A stretch of DNA of 64,000 bases from Hermodice carunculata (lineage: Eukaryota; Annelida; Polychaeta; Eunicida; Amphinomidae). Position numbers and translations under genes: made by a program. The notes under the pieces were generated by a model. That model saw only the letters and a program-made list of their open reading frames with translations, had not been told where the DNA came from and did not search any database. Location of the stretch: the NCBI GenBank assembly GCA_964020975.1, contig OZ026626.1, positions 12,885,665 to 12,949,664 of the forward strand, written 5' to 3'. Of the stretch, positions 46,188 to 59,388 are shown in pieces; within the stretch, counting starts at the first letter, position 1; the number at the start of each line of letters is the position of its first letter.

Positions 46188-46850
46188 GTTTAGAATAACA
46201 TAAACGATATTCATAAATTTCACTATTCAACATTATAAACACACTCTATTTCTATTATAACTATGAGTCAAAGAACAAACCCAACAATGACAGCAAAGAG
46301 ATTCCAGACTTACCAAAGCATCAATATTCACCTTCCAATATTAATGTGAAGAAACAAATTTCACTCCTGACGTGAGACAAGCAATTACCCATAAAAGGCA
46401 ACTGGTGGTTTTAAACCAGTCCTCTCAACCTTTGAAATATTCTTCATTAACTACAGACTATTGTGTTTCCAAAATGTACAGGCCTAACCACCCAAAATAC
46501 AAATTTTATTATTTCTGCCAAAAGTGAAAAGAGACCTGGCACCCCTATTGCTTTTTGGCTCTCTCGACTTGTCAGTGAGCTGAGTTTACTAGAAAAGAAG
46601 AAGGTTGGCCTGTGTCGTTTCTGCGACATTATAAACCCAATCTACCTCCATTATAACTATGAGTCGGAGAGCACAACCCACAGCACAATATAGCCAATGA
46701 AGTATTTATGAAATAGTTTAGAAAACATGACCCATATTCATAAATTTCAAACCCAACAATGACAGCAAAGAGATTCCAGATTTACCAAAGGATCAATATT
46801 CTTCTTCCAATACCAATATGAAGAAACAAATTTCACTACTGATGAATTTT
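46188..46850. repeat. Local duplication with rearranged blocks
   Basis: Three blocks recur. X (ATAGTTTAGAA...CATATTCATAAATTTCA) lies at 46,188 and 46,712. Y (CATTATAAAC...ATTATAACTATGAGTC) lies at 46,232 and 46,627. Z (AACCCAACAATGACAGCAAA onward) lies at 46,277 and 46,748. The order is X-Y-Z in the first set and Y-X-Z in the second. Confidence 0.75.
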
Positions 46851-48315
46851 TGATAAAGACTTCACTTTTCACAAAACTGGCTGTAAAAATGAACACTTTT
46901 TTGTGTATCCGGTGGAGTACACAGATCAGGACCCACTTTCATGGAATCTACAGGACATTCCGTATATAACGATTGAATTAAGTGTTAAAATTGCGTTCAT
47001 TAGTTTAGCCATTTTACAGCTAAGATTCTGAAGATTGGAATTTGTATTTTATTTATACACAAACATTGAAAATGAGAAATTTTGAGCTGGTTTTGTATGT
47101 TCTGTTTTGAGCTGTCTTTCCAAGAGGGTTCAAATATATGTGAAAGGTTCACATGGAAATTGATATACACTACAAAATAAATGCAATGGACCAAAGTTGT
47201 TTTCAGACGTCTTTCTCTTTATCTTTGGTTCAGGTGCCAACTTTTCGGCATGCATTGAAACCTCAAGTTGGGTCTGACGAAACTTGACGATAATTAGGGA
47301 TTAGATGTCTACCACTTGACAAAGCAGCAAACATGAGAATTGTTTGTTCAGAATGATTTCTTACTTTCCCAAAACAAATCGACCAATAGCGTTAGTCAAA
47401 ACTGGTGGCAGCACTGTTACAAAGAGAATCATGTGACAGCAGTCCATGCCTTTACAATGATCAAGCCCTCACATTAATAAGGTACAAAAAGTTGTTTCGG
47501 GATCATAAAGCTCCTAGGAATATATTTTCCCCTACAACAATACATTGGCCAAAAAAAACCCCTCTTTTCTTGGAGGGAATGCCTTGTGTGCAAAATACTG
47601 AATTTTATTCCACAAAACAGAGATGAATATTGACTTAATGCAGGTTATAGCCCAAGGTGCCTAGCTGATTATAATACAGGTAAAAGATTTAAGTGATTCT
47701 TTTCTTGACCCTGTTATACGATACAACTATTTCTTGAAAGACCACATGGAAGATAACCAAATCATATTCTTCAAATGATAATCTACCTGTCATGAGAGGC
47801 CACCTGTCTTATAAGGTCACTTTTAGTGGTAATGCAGTACACCCTTGTGGCAGAAACTATTGTATTGTGATCGTACCCTTGTCAAAACTCATGAAGAAAA
47901 ACTTACCACTTTCAATTTATTTTCTTTTTTCCCCCTTTTTTTTCTTACAATTTTGGATACCTGCTATAGAGACTAATTGTCATGAAAGACCAGCTTAATT
48001 TTTTAGAACCACCCTTCCAACAATCTAATAATCATGAAGTTTCTGATTGACAGAAAGTGTTATGATAATATACCATTTGTCGAGGAAGCTATAGCATTCG
48101 CCAGAAGACAGATACATGCAGACGCGATTATTCGATTTACGCATAGGAACATAACGCAGAATATGAGGTAGATGTTGGATTGTTATTGGTTGTTTTTAAA
48201 AACGTCCTGCACAGACCCCGCTTGAAAAAAGCAGCAGCCACGGTCTTGGGCAGCATGTCAGCGGGGACACATTTGTGATGATACCCACGTCATTTCACGG
48301 ATACATGAGTATGCG
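46851..48315. other. No gene recognised; short repeated phrases
   Basis: A phrase like TGAAAGACCAC(A/C)TG appears near 47,735, 47,792 and 47,982 in varied form. Open frames are short and lack domains. Confidence 0.45.
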
Positions 48316-48400
48316 TGTGTTTTTTTTTGTTTTGTTTTTTGTTTTTTGTTTTTGTTTTTGTTTTGTGTGTGTGTTTTTTTTTTGGGGGGGGGGTTGAGGG
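48316..48400. repeat. T/G-rich low-complexity tract
   Basis: Mostly T runs broken by G, ending in a G-run at about 48,385-48,393. Confidence 0.9.
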
Positions 48401-48541
48401 GTGTTCAATAAATTGTCACCTATGCATTAAAAATAGAATATGGCCTATTTGTAAACATCCACAATATATTGGAGGTAAAAAAGTCAAGATTTTTATTAAC
48501 AGACAAACTCATATTCATTACGAGATAGGTCATGGACGGAT

Positions 48542-48543
48542 AC

Positions 48544-48576
<33 letters not shown>

Positions 48577-48615
48577 CAACAACAACAGCAACAACAACAA
48601 CAACAACAACAACAT
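48542..48615. repeat. Poly(A) plus (AAC)n tract
   Basis: About 29 A residues (48,542-48,570) followed by AAC units to 48,615. It may mark an old retroposon tail, but no body was recognised. Confidence 0.93.
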
Positions 48616-50526
48616 TAGAAATGTATATGGTAGATTGTAGAATTATAACTTTTGGCATTGTAAGGAGGCACATTAAACAACTTATTACAAAGTGATAGGA
48701 AGATACTATAGACTGGAGAAAAACCACTGGCAAAAGTTAATCGCAGGGGCAGCTATGTATGTGTAATTAACGAGAAAGAAAAAAAGACCACCACCATGGT
48801 ACCTGTTGTCAAAAGAAGTTGTAGGCTGGTGAAGTATTTTTTACTCTTTCATTAGTTTCGAAGGATAAATTCATGCTCTTGTTTCCTTTGCTCTTCTTTG
48901 GAACAACTCACCCTCACGTTATCAGTCGCGGAATACCGTATTTTTGTCTGGGTCATGATCAGGTTGCATATGTATGAACACTATTTTTTCTTCATGACCC
49001 TTTGCGTCAAAGCGCTTTCACATTAACTCTCTTTTTTAAACTGTAATTTAAAAAAAAATAATTGAACTAGAATTTCTCTAAATAGGAAACTTTATCGGCA
49101 TGAAATTGTGAGTAGACGACATATTCATAAAATAATGTATAAAAAAAATATAAAAAAAAGTAAAGCAAATAAAAAAGTTCAAAGGCCTATCAGATCTGCG
49201 AAAGGTCTGAGGTAATAACGGTCTACAGTGGTACCCACTTATAAGGCTTGCAGAAATGTCAAAGAATTGTGGCTCAATAAGAATCTTATTAGAGGGGATC
49301 ACTGTGGACAAAATTCGTTAAAAATCAGGTGTCGAGAGCGGTTTTGGGAATTTGTTTATGTTATACTGCAAAATGAACAAGAAAACGTATATAACAAAAT
49401 TGGTAGAGACCCTCATCTCCACCATATTTGAAAAGCATCTGGTGAACGCTTTGGTAAAGAAACCAAAATATTAATTTTCCTCTGCAATATTAATCACTTG
49501 CATGGAAATAAGGAATGCATGCAGGAAAAGGCCGGCACCTAAATTGAAAATTTGTTTAAAATCGGGGAACCATAAATTCACCAACTTGTTAACAGCTTTG
49601 TTTAACCCTCTCTTAAGCAACGTTTCCACCAAGTTTCCGTGCCAATTCTGCAGAAGTCAAAAATAGCAGTACGACACACAAATGCACAAAAAATAGAAAA
49701 CAATTCGTAATTACACCTGCTGGGTAAATTTGCATTAATGTTTATCAATATTTTGAATTAGGTTTCCTCCCTAAGGCAATTAATGACCGTAACATAAAGA
49801 TCAAAGTCACAAAAGACATAAAAAAACTATAGGTCTAGTGCCTATTTGGTTGCAATCTGGCAATTACATCCCAGTTTAGTAACACAATAATGAAAAGTTT
49901 CAAGAGACTTACATCATAATTGTAGACGCTGTTGTACTGACAAGCAAATGTTTACGGACGGAGACACGAAATGATTTTTCGAGGAGTTAAAAATGTAATT
50001 GTGAACGGGCAACAGATCTGAGCTGAAATAACAGTAAGGTCAGCTGATATACAAATACAACTTTGTAGAACTCTTGTTATTTAAATAGCCTTAAAAGTCA
50101 GCATGCGCATATTTAGAAAGTATACATATGATAAACAATGTGTCCAAAGAAAAACAAAGCTGTTGTACGAATTCGCAATTCTTAAAGTAATAACAATAAA
50201 TAATCAGCTTCCATCAGGAAAATATCATCTTTAGTGTACTAGTCATAAACATTTTACCTTTTCTTATATCAAATAACAGCATATACAATGTATATAATAT
50301 TAGGGCAGTACTTGTGGCTAACAGGTTGCCAACATTGTTGGTATGGAAATTGAGTATTAAAATGTACATTCATCCATATAGATAAGTATACAATCCAGAA
50401 CAACAGTGTATGACCTTCCACTTTGTGAGCATCACCAAGACGCAACTGAATACAAATTACAAGAAGGCTGAGTTAGCAGCCTGTCCTCGCCTGACCTTGA
50501 CATTCAACCCATAATACGTCCGACTG
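48616..50526. other. No gene recognised; degenerate repeat phrases
   Basis: A phrase TTCGTTAAAAATCAGGTGTC at about 49,315 resembles ATCGTTATAAAATAAGGATC at about 50,669 and CTCGCTAAAAATCAGGCATC at about 61,910, suggesting an old dispersed repeat. No coding signal was seen. Confidence 0.4.
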
Positions 50527-50529
50527 TCG

Positions 50530-50568
50530 TCCCCTCCCCCCCAAAAAAAAAGGGTGGGGGGGGGGAGA
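50530..50568. repeat. C-run, A-run, G-run potential hairpin
   Basis: CCCCTCCCCCCC, then nine A, then GGGTGGGGGGGGGG. The arms are complementary apart from small offsets and could form a very GC-rich stem. Confidence 0.8.
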
Positions 50569-50959
50569 GCAGTGAATGTATGTGATTTTCCATGGCAATT
50601 CCTATTGACTTGCATGGTAATTTGAAGGAATGTATGTATTAACCAAAAAGTACCCAAACTGAACAAAAATCGTTATAAAATAAGGATCCAGAGTACAACA
50701 ATTTAGTGAAAAGGTAGTTTGAACCCTACCACAAGCTACCTAATTGTGTATCGCATACGCAGTTAGACAAACCCCAGTGCACAAACACTCAACACAAAAA
50801 CAAAGCTTCACGTACTTGACCCCTTACACGTCCAACTAAACCAAATATTGACCACGACACAGTACAAGTTCGTGGAGCAAAACGCCTGTGGCCGTAGAGT
50901 CACAACTTGACCCCTACATGTATCTTAGATTCAATATTAGTGAAAGCACGTCTAAACGA
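50569..50959. other. No gene recognised
   Basis: Includes the old repeat phrase at about 50,669 (see 48,616-50,526). Confidence 0.4.
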
Positions 50960-51117
<158 letters not shown>

Positions 51118-52787
51118 ACTAGGCTTGTACTGTACAACGTATCAATGTTTGGTATATAGTGTAGATTTTACAAGCTGAAATTAACGACCGATGCACAAAC
51201 ACGGAAACCCTGGGTATGAAGTGCAACCAAATATGACTGGAAACAATGAATGTGGCTAATCACGTCAAGCATGTTACTGTATATGCACGACATATGTTCC
51301 AGGATTGACCAATCTGATGAGGATCATTATCCATAAACACTGTATTATTATCACATTATTGGGCCGTCAGCCAGACAAGGCCATGTACTGAGGCAAAAAG
51401 AAAAAAAAAATAGTAAACATAGCTTTATCGAAATTTATATTTATACATATTGTTTCATCTTTGTGCCCGTGTTTTTCATCTGACTTGTTAGTCATCTAAG
51501 ATTGTGCGGTGGCCCCTTTTTCGCCGTTCATCAGCTGTGGACCTAGACAACTTTGACCTCTCTCAAACCGTTGGCTGGTTCCTAGCCAAACTTAATTGAG
51601 ATCCATCTTGGGTGGGTTATGATTTCTCTAAAATGGTTACTTGCCTCATTCTGAAACTTGCTGATAATGTAACTGATGGAAGGGTATAGCAAAGCTGTTC
51701 CCTCTATGGTGATGATGTGTTCCCCTAATTTTGAACAAATTTTTCAAATGGAGTACTTGTAGGTTAATACGTACATTCCTATTGGTTACAGTGTAAATCA
51801 ATGGAAATTGCAATACAAATTTAAATTTTCGACTGCTGCTCAAAAATCGTCTGTTCGTTTCACTTGCACTTAGAGGTGATGTATGTGAACATTCTTTGTG
51901 TCTCTACACACGCGTGTTCGATTTTTTTGTATTATGTTTTTTTTTTTTTTTTTTGTTTCCTTTTATCGGGTGCTTGTTTGTTTTGTTTTGTTCTATGATA
52001 TGTTTTGTTTTTTTGGTTTTGTTATATGTTTGTATTTTATAATTGTCATTTTTTTAATTTGTTAGCAAAATGGTACGCGAACTTCTTTGGAATCAATCGA
52101 CAACTATGACAAAATATCATACGGTCACTTTTGGGACCCGTAGACGTTATTGTTTTCAAAACCTTGTAATGCGATTTTTCGATTTACCGTTTTCTTTTCT
52201 TTTCTAATCCCGGTATTCGACTAATGCAAAACTTAAGTGCAAATTTTATTAAAGCGTAGTGCAAATGTACCTTGTTGGAGGGTCAAAACAATTATTCACT
52301 TCCTGCTGGTGTACATTCCTGACCTTTAACAAAATCTCCGTTTTCTACTTGTTCCCTTATTTACATTTTCCTATTGCTTATTTTGAAAGTAAATATTGAT
52401 TGCAATGATTATTTTACATTTTTGACTCCAAAACCACTAGCCATATTTGTTTCACACTTTGTGTGTGTGTGTGTGCGTGTGTGTGTGTGTGTGGGGGTCT
52501 ACTCAATTTCTTCAAAAGGCCATTGTTCAGCAAATTTATTTATTTTTTTTTTTTTATATGGTTCAGTCATTCATTCACTCATAAATTTATTGAAAATCAT
52601 TTTATTTGATTTATGTAGACCTACATGATTCTGTCCAATGTGCTTTTTATTTTCCGTTCCTTCATTTGTCAGGATTCTTTGCCACATTAAAGAAATTTTA
52701 CTTCTTTTGAGTACGTATCGGCTTCCCGCTTAATGTATCCTAAACTGAGCTATAGTGGACTTAGGTATTGTCAGGGGCCCGTGAACC
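51118..52787. other. No gene recognised; microsatellite and old repeat
   Basis: A (GT)n tract lies at 52,460-52,493 and T-rich runs at 51,940-52,020. Around 51,590-51,760 a CTTGGGTGGGTT and TTTTTCAAATGG pattern resembles the repeat near 180-410. Confidence 0.45.
52460..52493. repeat. (GT)n microsatellite
   Basis: About 16 GT units with one CGT variant. Confidence 0.95.
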
Positions 52788-53276
52788 ATGTTCAACAAAA
52801 CTTGCTTTTGCTTTTCCGCACATAAGAAAGTGAAGGGATTTTGTGGAGCTGCACGTGTTCATTCGGAGTATCGTTTTGGCAAGATGAAAGCTAGCTTAAA
52901 CTTTCCAGAATTCTTGTATCAAATTGTGATTGATCAAAACATATACATCTTTTTCAGTGTTGCCAAAAATTTTCTATTTTGTGGCTGTGGTGCCGGCGTC
53001 CTCATCTATATTACTATCATCCCCACCTGTATCAATATACAGTATATCTTGATTTTTACATGTATAAGCGGCCTGGGCATCAGTATATCATGTCTGGTCT
53101 GTGGAACTAAAACATTTTTCTGCTTCGCCCCGAGCTCTCCAGATAAAGCAATCTTTAGTAACAGAGCATACCCGCAGGTTCCCCATATGCTTATTGCGGC
53201 GTGGTTTTACAAAGAATATCCCAGTGGCATCAATTTCTTTCCTTGCGCCGGACGAGTGGTGGAAGCAAAATGCTAA
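52788..53276 (+). CDS. Unrecognised 162-codon open reading frame
   Basis: Starts with an ATG and stays open for 162 codons, cysteine- and phenylalanine-rich. Hydrophobic stretches near codons 63-95 (such as FLFCGCGAGVLIYITIIPTC) could be membrane segments, but composition alone can give this. No domain is recognised. A minus-strand frame overlaps it at 53,088-53,354 and looks about as protein-like, so the coding strand is uncertain. This may be a chance open frame or an exon of an unknown gene; no splice structure could be supported. Confidence 0.15.
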   Translation: MFNKTCFCFSAHKKVKGFCGAARVHSEYRFGKMKASLNFPEFLYQIVIDQNIYIFFSVAKNFLFCGCGAGVLIYITIIPTCINIQYILIFTCISGLGISISCLVCGTKTFFCFAPSSPDKAIFSNRAYPQVPHMLIAAWFYKEYPSGINFFPCAGRVVEAKC

Positions 53277-53358
53277 TGTTGTTTTTTCAAGTTGCAAGCT
53301 GTCCAGAGGTGTAAATTGCCAAAGTGCAAGTTTACCCTCTTGGACAATCAACATACCG

Positions 53359-53530
53359 TTATTTATTTATTTATTTATTTATTTGTTTGTTTGTTTGTTT
53401 GTTTTGTTCGTTTGTTTATTTATCCATCTATCTGTTTGTTTTGTTTATTAATTACTTATCTTAAGATCCATCCATCCATTTATTTGTTCATTTGTTTGTT
53501 TCTTTGTTTAATTATTTACTTATCTTAACA
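53359..53530. repeat. (ATTT)n/(GTTT)n/(ATCC)n low-complexity tract
   Basis: Tetranucleotide repeats in blocks: ATTT, then GTTT, then mixed ATCC/ATCT and ATTTGTTC phrases. Confidence 0.93.
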
Positions 53531-54330
53531 CATTACAGCACTTTCTATAGATTGAGAATAAGCATAGAACGTAATTATATTTGCATATATGTACATCTAT
53601 TTATTAGTTTCGTATATGATGATATACGTGGCAATTGATCGCCAATTTGCCATATTTTGTGTTTGGGAACCAGGATACTCCTTGTTTACTTGTGTACTAT
53701 AGCTTTCTTGTAAACACATATTTACCTCTTATACAAAATGTTGCAAGTACTATCGGACCTGTATCCACTCTCGGGGCAAATTTCTCCATTGACCCTCGTC
53801 TTTGACGCCGTGGGGTACTTGGCAGTCAGCCTATTGCTGACCCTTATTCCATTGCTTCAGGGTGACTACTATGTCTGATACCAAATACTATTTCTGGGGC
53901 CTACAACCAGTCACTGTAAGTCGTTGTATTTATATTTGTAGGTAATTCTCACTCTGGAAATGTCCCGTTGTACATTGTACTTTACATCCATTCGATAAAT
54001 CAACCTTTCCGTAAAACTAATCACACATAAATTTTGGACGGTACTTCTTCAAAACATCCATTCGACTTGGCTGCCATTGCGAAAATAGTGAGGTCCGCAC
54101 CAAATGGTTTGTGAATGAACGTGGGGACGATCTTGCCGATTAGGGGTGGGAAGAGGGTTATAATACATAAAACCAAAAATATATATTTTGCAATTATTTC
54201 AGAGCATCGATAATGATATATATGCTGTGGCCGCGATTCACCTTGATATCCAAATCAAGTGTACTTTTGTGAGACTGTCCCGAAATCAATGCATTGATTG
54301 CGTAATGTTCAAAATGGTGATCGAGATTGC
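53531..54330. other. No gene recognised
   Basis: No long open frames or known repeats. Confidence 0.5.
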
Positions 54331-54720
54331 CGTGTCGCATTTGGATTTGTAACTGACGATGATAACTGCTTCAGACACAACCGAGCAGGCAGATTAAAGT
54401 AAAGATAGTAAGTCATATCTTAGAAGCACCCTAACGACCGTTTGCTCTGGTAACTCGGAGCAGGAACACCTGTAACTGTGCTGAAAACACGTGGCCACGA
54501 TCCACTGTAATTTTCCTTTCCCACAATGCATTGCTTCATGCTTAAATGGGCGCTCAATGTGCGTACATCATGCCTTCGTGTCGCATTTGGATTTATAACT
54601 AACGACGATAACTGTTTCAGACACAACCGAACAGACAGATTAAAGTTGAGATTGCAATTTATCTTTTAAAAATCCGTTGATGACTGTTTCCTCCAGTAAC
54701 ATGGAGAATGGACACCTGAA
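54331..54720. repeat. 246-bp direct repeat, 1.6 copies
   Basis: CGTGTCGCATTTGGATTT starts at 54,331 and 54,577. Shared phrases follow: CAGACACAACCGA(G/A)CAG(G/A)CAG then ATTAAAGT, and CTG(G/T)(T/A)GACTGTTTGCTC-like and GACACCTG-like phrases. The copies differ noticeably, so the duplication is old. Confidence 0.85.
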
Positions 54721-56732
54721 ACTTAGCGATGCTAGATGCCGATACCGCACCTATCGTGGTTATATGCAGCACCTATGCTTTCCCCCGGCCCAAGTTGACT
54801 ATCCAGACAAGTTTAAATAAAACGTTGTGTACGAGTTGACTATACTGCAAAATAACGGCACAGGTTGGCCAGCTTTTCTGTTAACTTTGTCTTACAACTG
54901 GGTTATGGCTGATTTGAAAGAACTTTTTGTTACCGGTTGTTGCTTGGGGGGGAGAGGGGGCTTTCCCTTTAACATTCCAAAAGTGCCACTGCCAAGGAAA
55001 TTTGGTCGTTTTGACCAGGTGGGGACTGGGGTCGGTAATTGCAGGTATTACTGTACCATAATTATACTTACTCTCATACAGACCCTGCCATGGTATATCA
55101 AAGAAAGTGAATGCAAGAACATTTTCTAAAATAAGGTGAAATAATTCTTGATGCATGAGATGGGAGTACTGGAGAGGTAACGCTTTGTATATTTATATAT
55201 CTATAGTTTCAGTATCTTAGACTTAGTGTTTTCAGGGACCTTTTATTTATAAATATATAGCAGGTCCCTGGAGTTATAAAAATTACGTCCTTAGTTTTTT
55301 AAAATCTATTTAGATATTAATTTATTGAAAATTTAGATCAATCTTTCAATTCATAAATGATTAAAGCATTTCAGCTACGAACCTGTGCAAAGCAATTTAA
55401 TATCTTTCCGATTTCACACTTGCATTTCTGCTTTTTTCGTGTTGTGGCACACCAGGGAAATAAGCAAAGGCAAGATTTCTTACGCATTTGGTAATCCCAT
55501 TTCATGGATGATAGTTTGGTGTGCTTTCAGCAATTACATTGCAACATCCTTGCATATGTGTGCATAAAATACTATCAATGAACATTCAGTAATAAAAAGT
55601 AAATATAATCAGGCTTAGTGATTGTCTTAATGTATTTTTTCTTCTTACTTTGGTAGAGAAAATACACAACTTACTAATTGCGGGATAATTTATCTGTCAA
55701 TTTTCACCAAATTAATAAACATGATATGCGTGCAAAATTTTTCTAAAGCCTTACATGTATGAATGCAAAATTTGTTTTATCTTAGTTGATGACGTGGCAA
55801 TGTTTTTTATAAATTTATTTTTTTTTTACTAATTTTAGCTAATTTTCATCACATTTTTGCACCATCTGAGGGAAAATAGCCAAATCAGTACAACAATGAC
55901 TAAAATGTTAATTTCTTCCACCATGGGAAGGCAAGATACTCGAAACTCCCAGATAAACCATTTTGCATGCTGAAATTCAAAAAAAATTTTTGGAGGGGGG
56001 GGGGGGGCGAGAATGGCCCAAGACCCCCCTAGCATGCTTCGACCCTTTATTAGGGAAGGGCTTTTGAAAATTACATATTTCTTGGTTCTTTTAGTTTTAG
56101 GATTGGGACTTTTAAGTATGGTCTGCTAGAGTACTGGAACCACGCATTTATTTTTGTTAGCTTTTCGGTAACGTGGACATCTGTTAAAACATGTTGAAAA
56201 TGTATGTTCTTTCCCATATAACACTTATATCTTTTGACGGCAGTTTAATTTGTTACCTGGGCACAGTTGGAGGCACTTTTTATGAATAATATTCAAGATA
56301 AATTCAATTCGGTGCTATTCTCTTGATACCGCTTTACCAATATGATAGGTGTCTGGGGCTGATACATATTTGGTTTCATTATATGTGAATATGACGGTAT
56401 TTCCTTTCATCACCTTGTAATAACCTATGCAGACCCTGTCATGATTTACAGCTAAGGCTCAACGCATATCAGCTTCTCCACCTTGTCCTCATTATTAGCT
56501 CTGGAGACATGTATTCAATGAATCACTTCATGGATTGTTAATATTATCTTGTGTGCTTTGCAGCTGGTGGTGATGTAATCCTTCATAAGAAAGATTGCAG
56601 ATCACATGAATGTATGGTGTAATTTCCATTATTGTGCTTAAATACCTGATACACGTTTAACTATAAATTTACATGCTGAGACGTCTTTCAGTAAGTTTCG
56701 AAATGTTAAGTCTATGGTACATATTCTCTTTG
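54721..56732. other. No gene recognised
   Basis: A G-run at 55,995-56,007 is followed by AGACCCCCCTAGCATGC at about 56,023. Open frames (54,827-55,129 and its antisense) have no recognised domain. Confidence 0.5.
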
Positions 56733-57221
56733 TATTTGTGACTTTTTGCCCAGAACCACTTCCTAGAAGCCATTATCCTATTCCCGAGTCCGAACTCTGT
56801 ACTCTCCATAAGCTAACCTGTCGCTGTCTAATCTATATACATGTGGAATTACTATTGTCCATGTTGCACACGTTCCTTGTAAAAGTTTGACATACGTTGT
56901 ATCAGCCCAAATAAACTAAAGGGTCTTCAGCGAGTAACTACTCAGAACAGTTTCGGAGCCTATTACCCGAACATGTCTCTGTGAGTAGTGGCTCCTTGTC
57001 TAGTCTAAATAATCAGCACAGACAACCCACATAATACTGAATATATATGAACGTGGCAAATGATGAATTAGCTAAATATGTGAAGTTTTGCTTATAAATG
57101 CAGAGCTTCATTATGAAGGAAGAATACCTGCTAAACAAACCATAATTACTTAATTTGTATAGTGCAGGTTCAGATGAAAATAATTCGACTTATCCCTGAA
57201 CCAATATGTACCCTTTCTAGC
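56733..57221 (-). repeat. PLE-associated tail, truncated copy (T3)
   Basis: Minus-strand copy of the tail at 35,400-36,655. It begins (on its own strand) near GGTACATATTGG and runs to the shared 3' end at GGTTCTGGGCAAAAAG. It keeps the ATTC-A-TATTATG-like seed without microsatellite expansion. Confidence 0.85.
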
Positions 57222-58308
57222 CTATTTATTTGTCCATGTTCTTTTAAACTGAGTGTTGTGTGTGAAATTAAATGCATCTGACTATATCATATAATTTCTG
57301 TAGACTGCTGTGTTGACCTTTAGCTTCAACACTGAACATTGCAGGCAATATTTCAGGGGAAAAGCGCAAGAAATGTGATTTAAATGGTGGTGTAGAGGTT
57401 ATGCCAAGTAGAACTTGCTAGTCAACCATAGCTTGGTATGACAACACCGCAGCTTATCTGTAATACAGGGCATTAAAACTGAAGTATTGGTACTTTAAGC
57501 TTTAGTATGTGTTTGAAACAGATCTAGAGGCAAAGACATATGTGTGTCAATGTCAAACTCAACCAATCAAGTAAAATTGCATTTTTAAAACACAGCACTG
57601 CGGCGCCTATCACATGGTCTCTGATATATCGAAATTAATGTTATGCTTATCAGTAATGTAATAGTAAAATGGTTTCTTTATGGGGGGAGGGTCTTACTTT
57701 ACGGTTATACTGTAGCATATTGAAAATGATGGTAGGAATACTGGTCTACAATTTTGTAAATAAGGAATTTCTTCAATTTGAAATGCAGAATTTGACCCCT
57801 TTTACCACATCTGAATTATACTCTCCTAGTTGAGAGCTAAACATATCCTCAAGTTTTTTTCTTTTCTTTTCCTCCTTTTTTTCTTTTTTTGTTTGTTTGC
57901 TTTTTTCTAATTATACATATAATAAAACATAATTTACTGATTAATTTACTTCCAAAATATTTTCCTTACCTCTAATGTCACATCTTCATTTGAGCTTTAC
58001 CTACACCAGCACCAAAAAGATCCAAAAGCAGCATTAAGTTCCATTGTGCAGTTTTAATTCAAAATCCCCTACTGGGCATTACAGGCAACTTATATTCCCC
58101 TTCCGTTTTGGAGTTTCAGGGCACATACAAAATACTTTAAAAAAGTCCAATTTCAAAGGATGCAACACACCAAAGGATATATTGAATTTTGCAACTGATA
58201 AATTGCATTTCTTCGCATGGCATCATATAAAAGTTACATTATGTCATTCATTCTAATGACTACCAAATTGTTATTTTTCTCTCTTGCATTGACAGAAAGT
58301 TATTGGTT
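57222..58308. other. Spacer between tail copies
   Basis: No recognised gene. A pyrimidine-rich run lies at about 57,855-57,910. Confidence 0.5.
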
Positions 58309-58845
58309 TTGTGTCTTTCTGTCCACAACCACTTCCTTGTAGCCATTACCCTATTATCCAGTCCGAACTCTTTACTCACCATAACCTAACCTGTCGCTGT
58401 CTAGCCTATATACATATGGAAGTACTATTGTCCATATTGCAAACGTTCCTTTGTAAAATTTTGACATCGGCTGTATTAGCCCTAATACATTAAAGGGTCT
58501 ACAGCGGGTTATTACTCAGAACATGTTTTGGAGCCTATTACACTGACATGTCTCTCTGAGTAGTGGCTCCTTGTGTAAGCTAAATATTCAGCAAAGTCAA
58601 CCCACATAATAATGAATATGTATGAATGTGGCAAATGATGAATTAGCTAAATATGTGAAGTTTTGCGTATAAATGCAGAGATTCATTATGAAAGAAGAAT
58701 ACCTGTCAACAAACCATAATTACTAAATTTGTATAGTGCAGGTTCAGATAAAACAATTTGACTTACCCCTGAACCAATATGTACCCTTTCTAGCGGGACA
58801 GCTTATCCTAGTTAAACCACCCGCAGTGTATAACTGAAGTGATAT
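58309..58845 (-). repeat. PLE-associated tail, truncated copy (T4)
   Basis: Same family and orientation as T3, reaching slightly farther toward the 5' side (to the ACTTCAGTTATACAC phrase). Confidence 0.85.
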
Positions 58846-59163
58846 TGGAAGATTCACAAGACATTACCAAATTTCCGATCGGGGGTTTCTCAATTTGATT
58901 TTTTGTTAGTAACGTTACTGTGAAATTCTTTGTTCTTTATATAATTTGACTTGCAGAATAGACAGCTACAATTTCCGTCAAAACATATTCCAACATCAGG
59001 ATTCCAGGCTAACGCTGAACCGTTTTCACTGTTTTTTTTTTCATTGTTCATGGTGGTGTTAGGTTTTGAAAGTAATTTTGAAAGCCCATCTTGCCATTTA
59101 TCTATAATCATGTCCCTGTACATTATCCTGGTTCATCGTTGCTAAGTCCACCAAGTAAAAAAA
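58846..59163. other. Spacer, nothing recognised
   Basis: Open frames on both strands at 58,890-59,145 lack recognisable domains. Confidence 0.5.
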
Positions 59164-59255
59164 TTAACAATAACAATAACAATAACAATAACAATAACAA
59201 TAACAATAACAATAACAATAACAATAACAATAACAATAACAATAACAATAACAAA
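59164..59255. repeat. (ACAATA)n hexanucleotide microsatellite
   Basis: About 15 perfect AACAAT units. Confidence 0.97.
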
Positions 59256-59388
59256 AACAAGTCCTAAATGGGTGCTATAATAAAGACGTTACCAGGAATG
59301 TCAGTATGCTTTGAAAATTATAGATCGGGGACCAGCCTGTACAGACTTATCGACCAAGCGTCAAGGGTTCAAAGTGAACAGAATTGTA

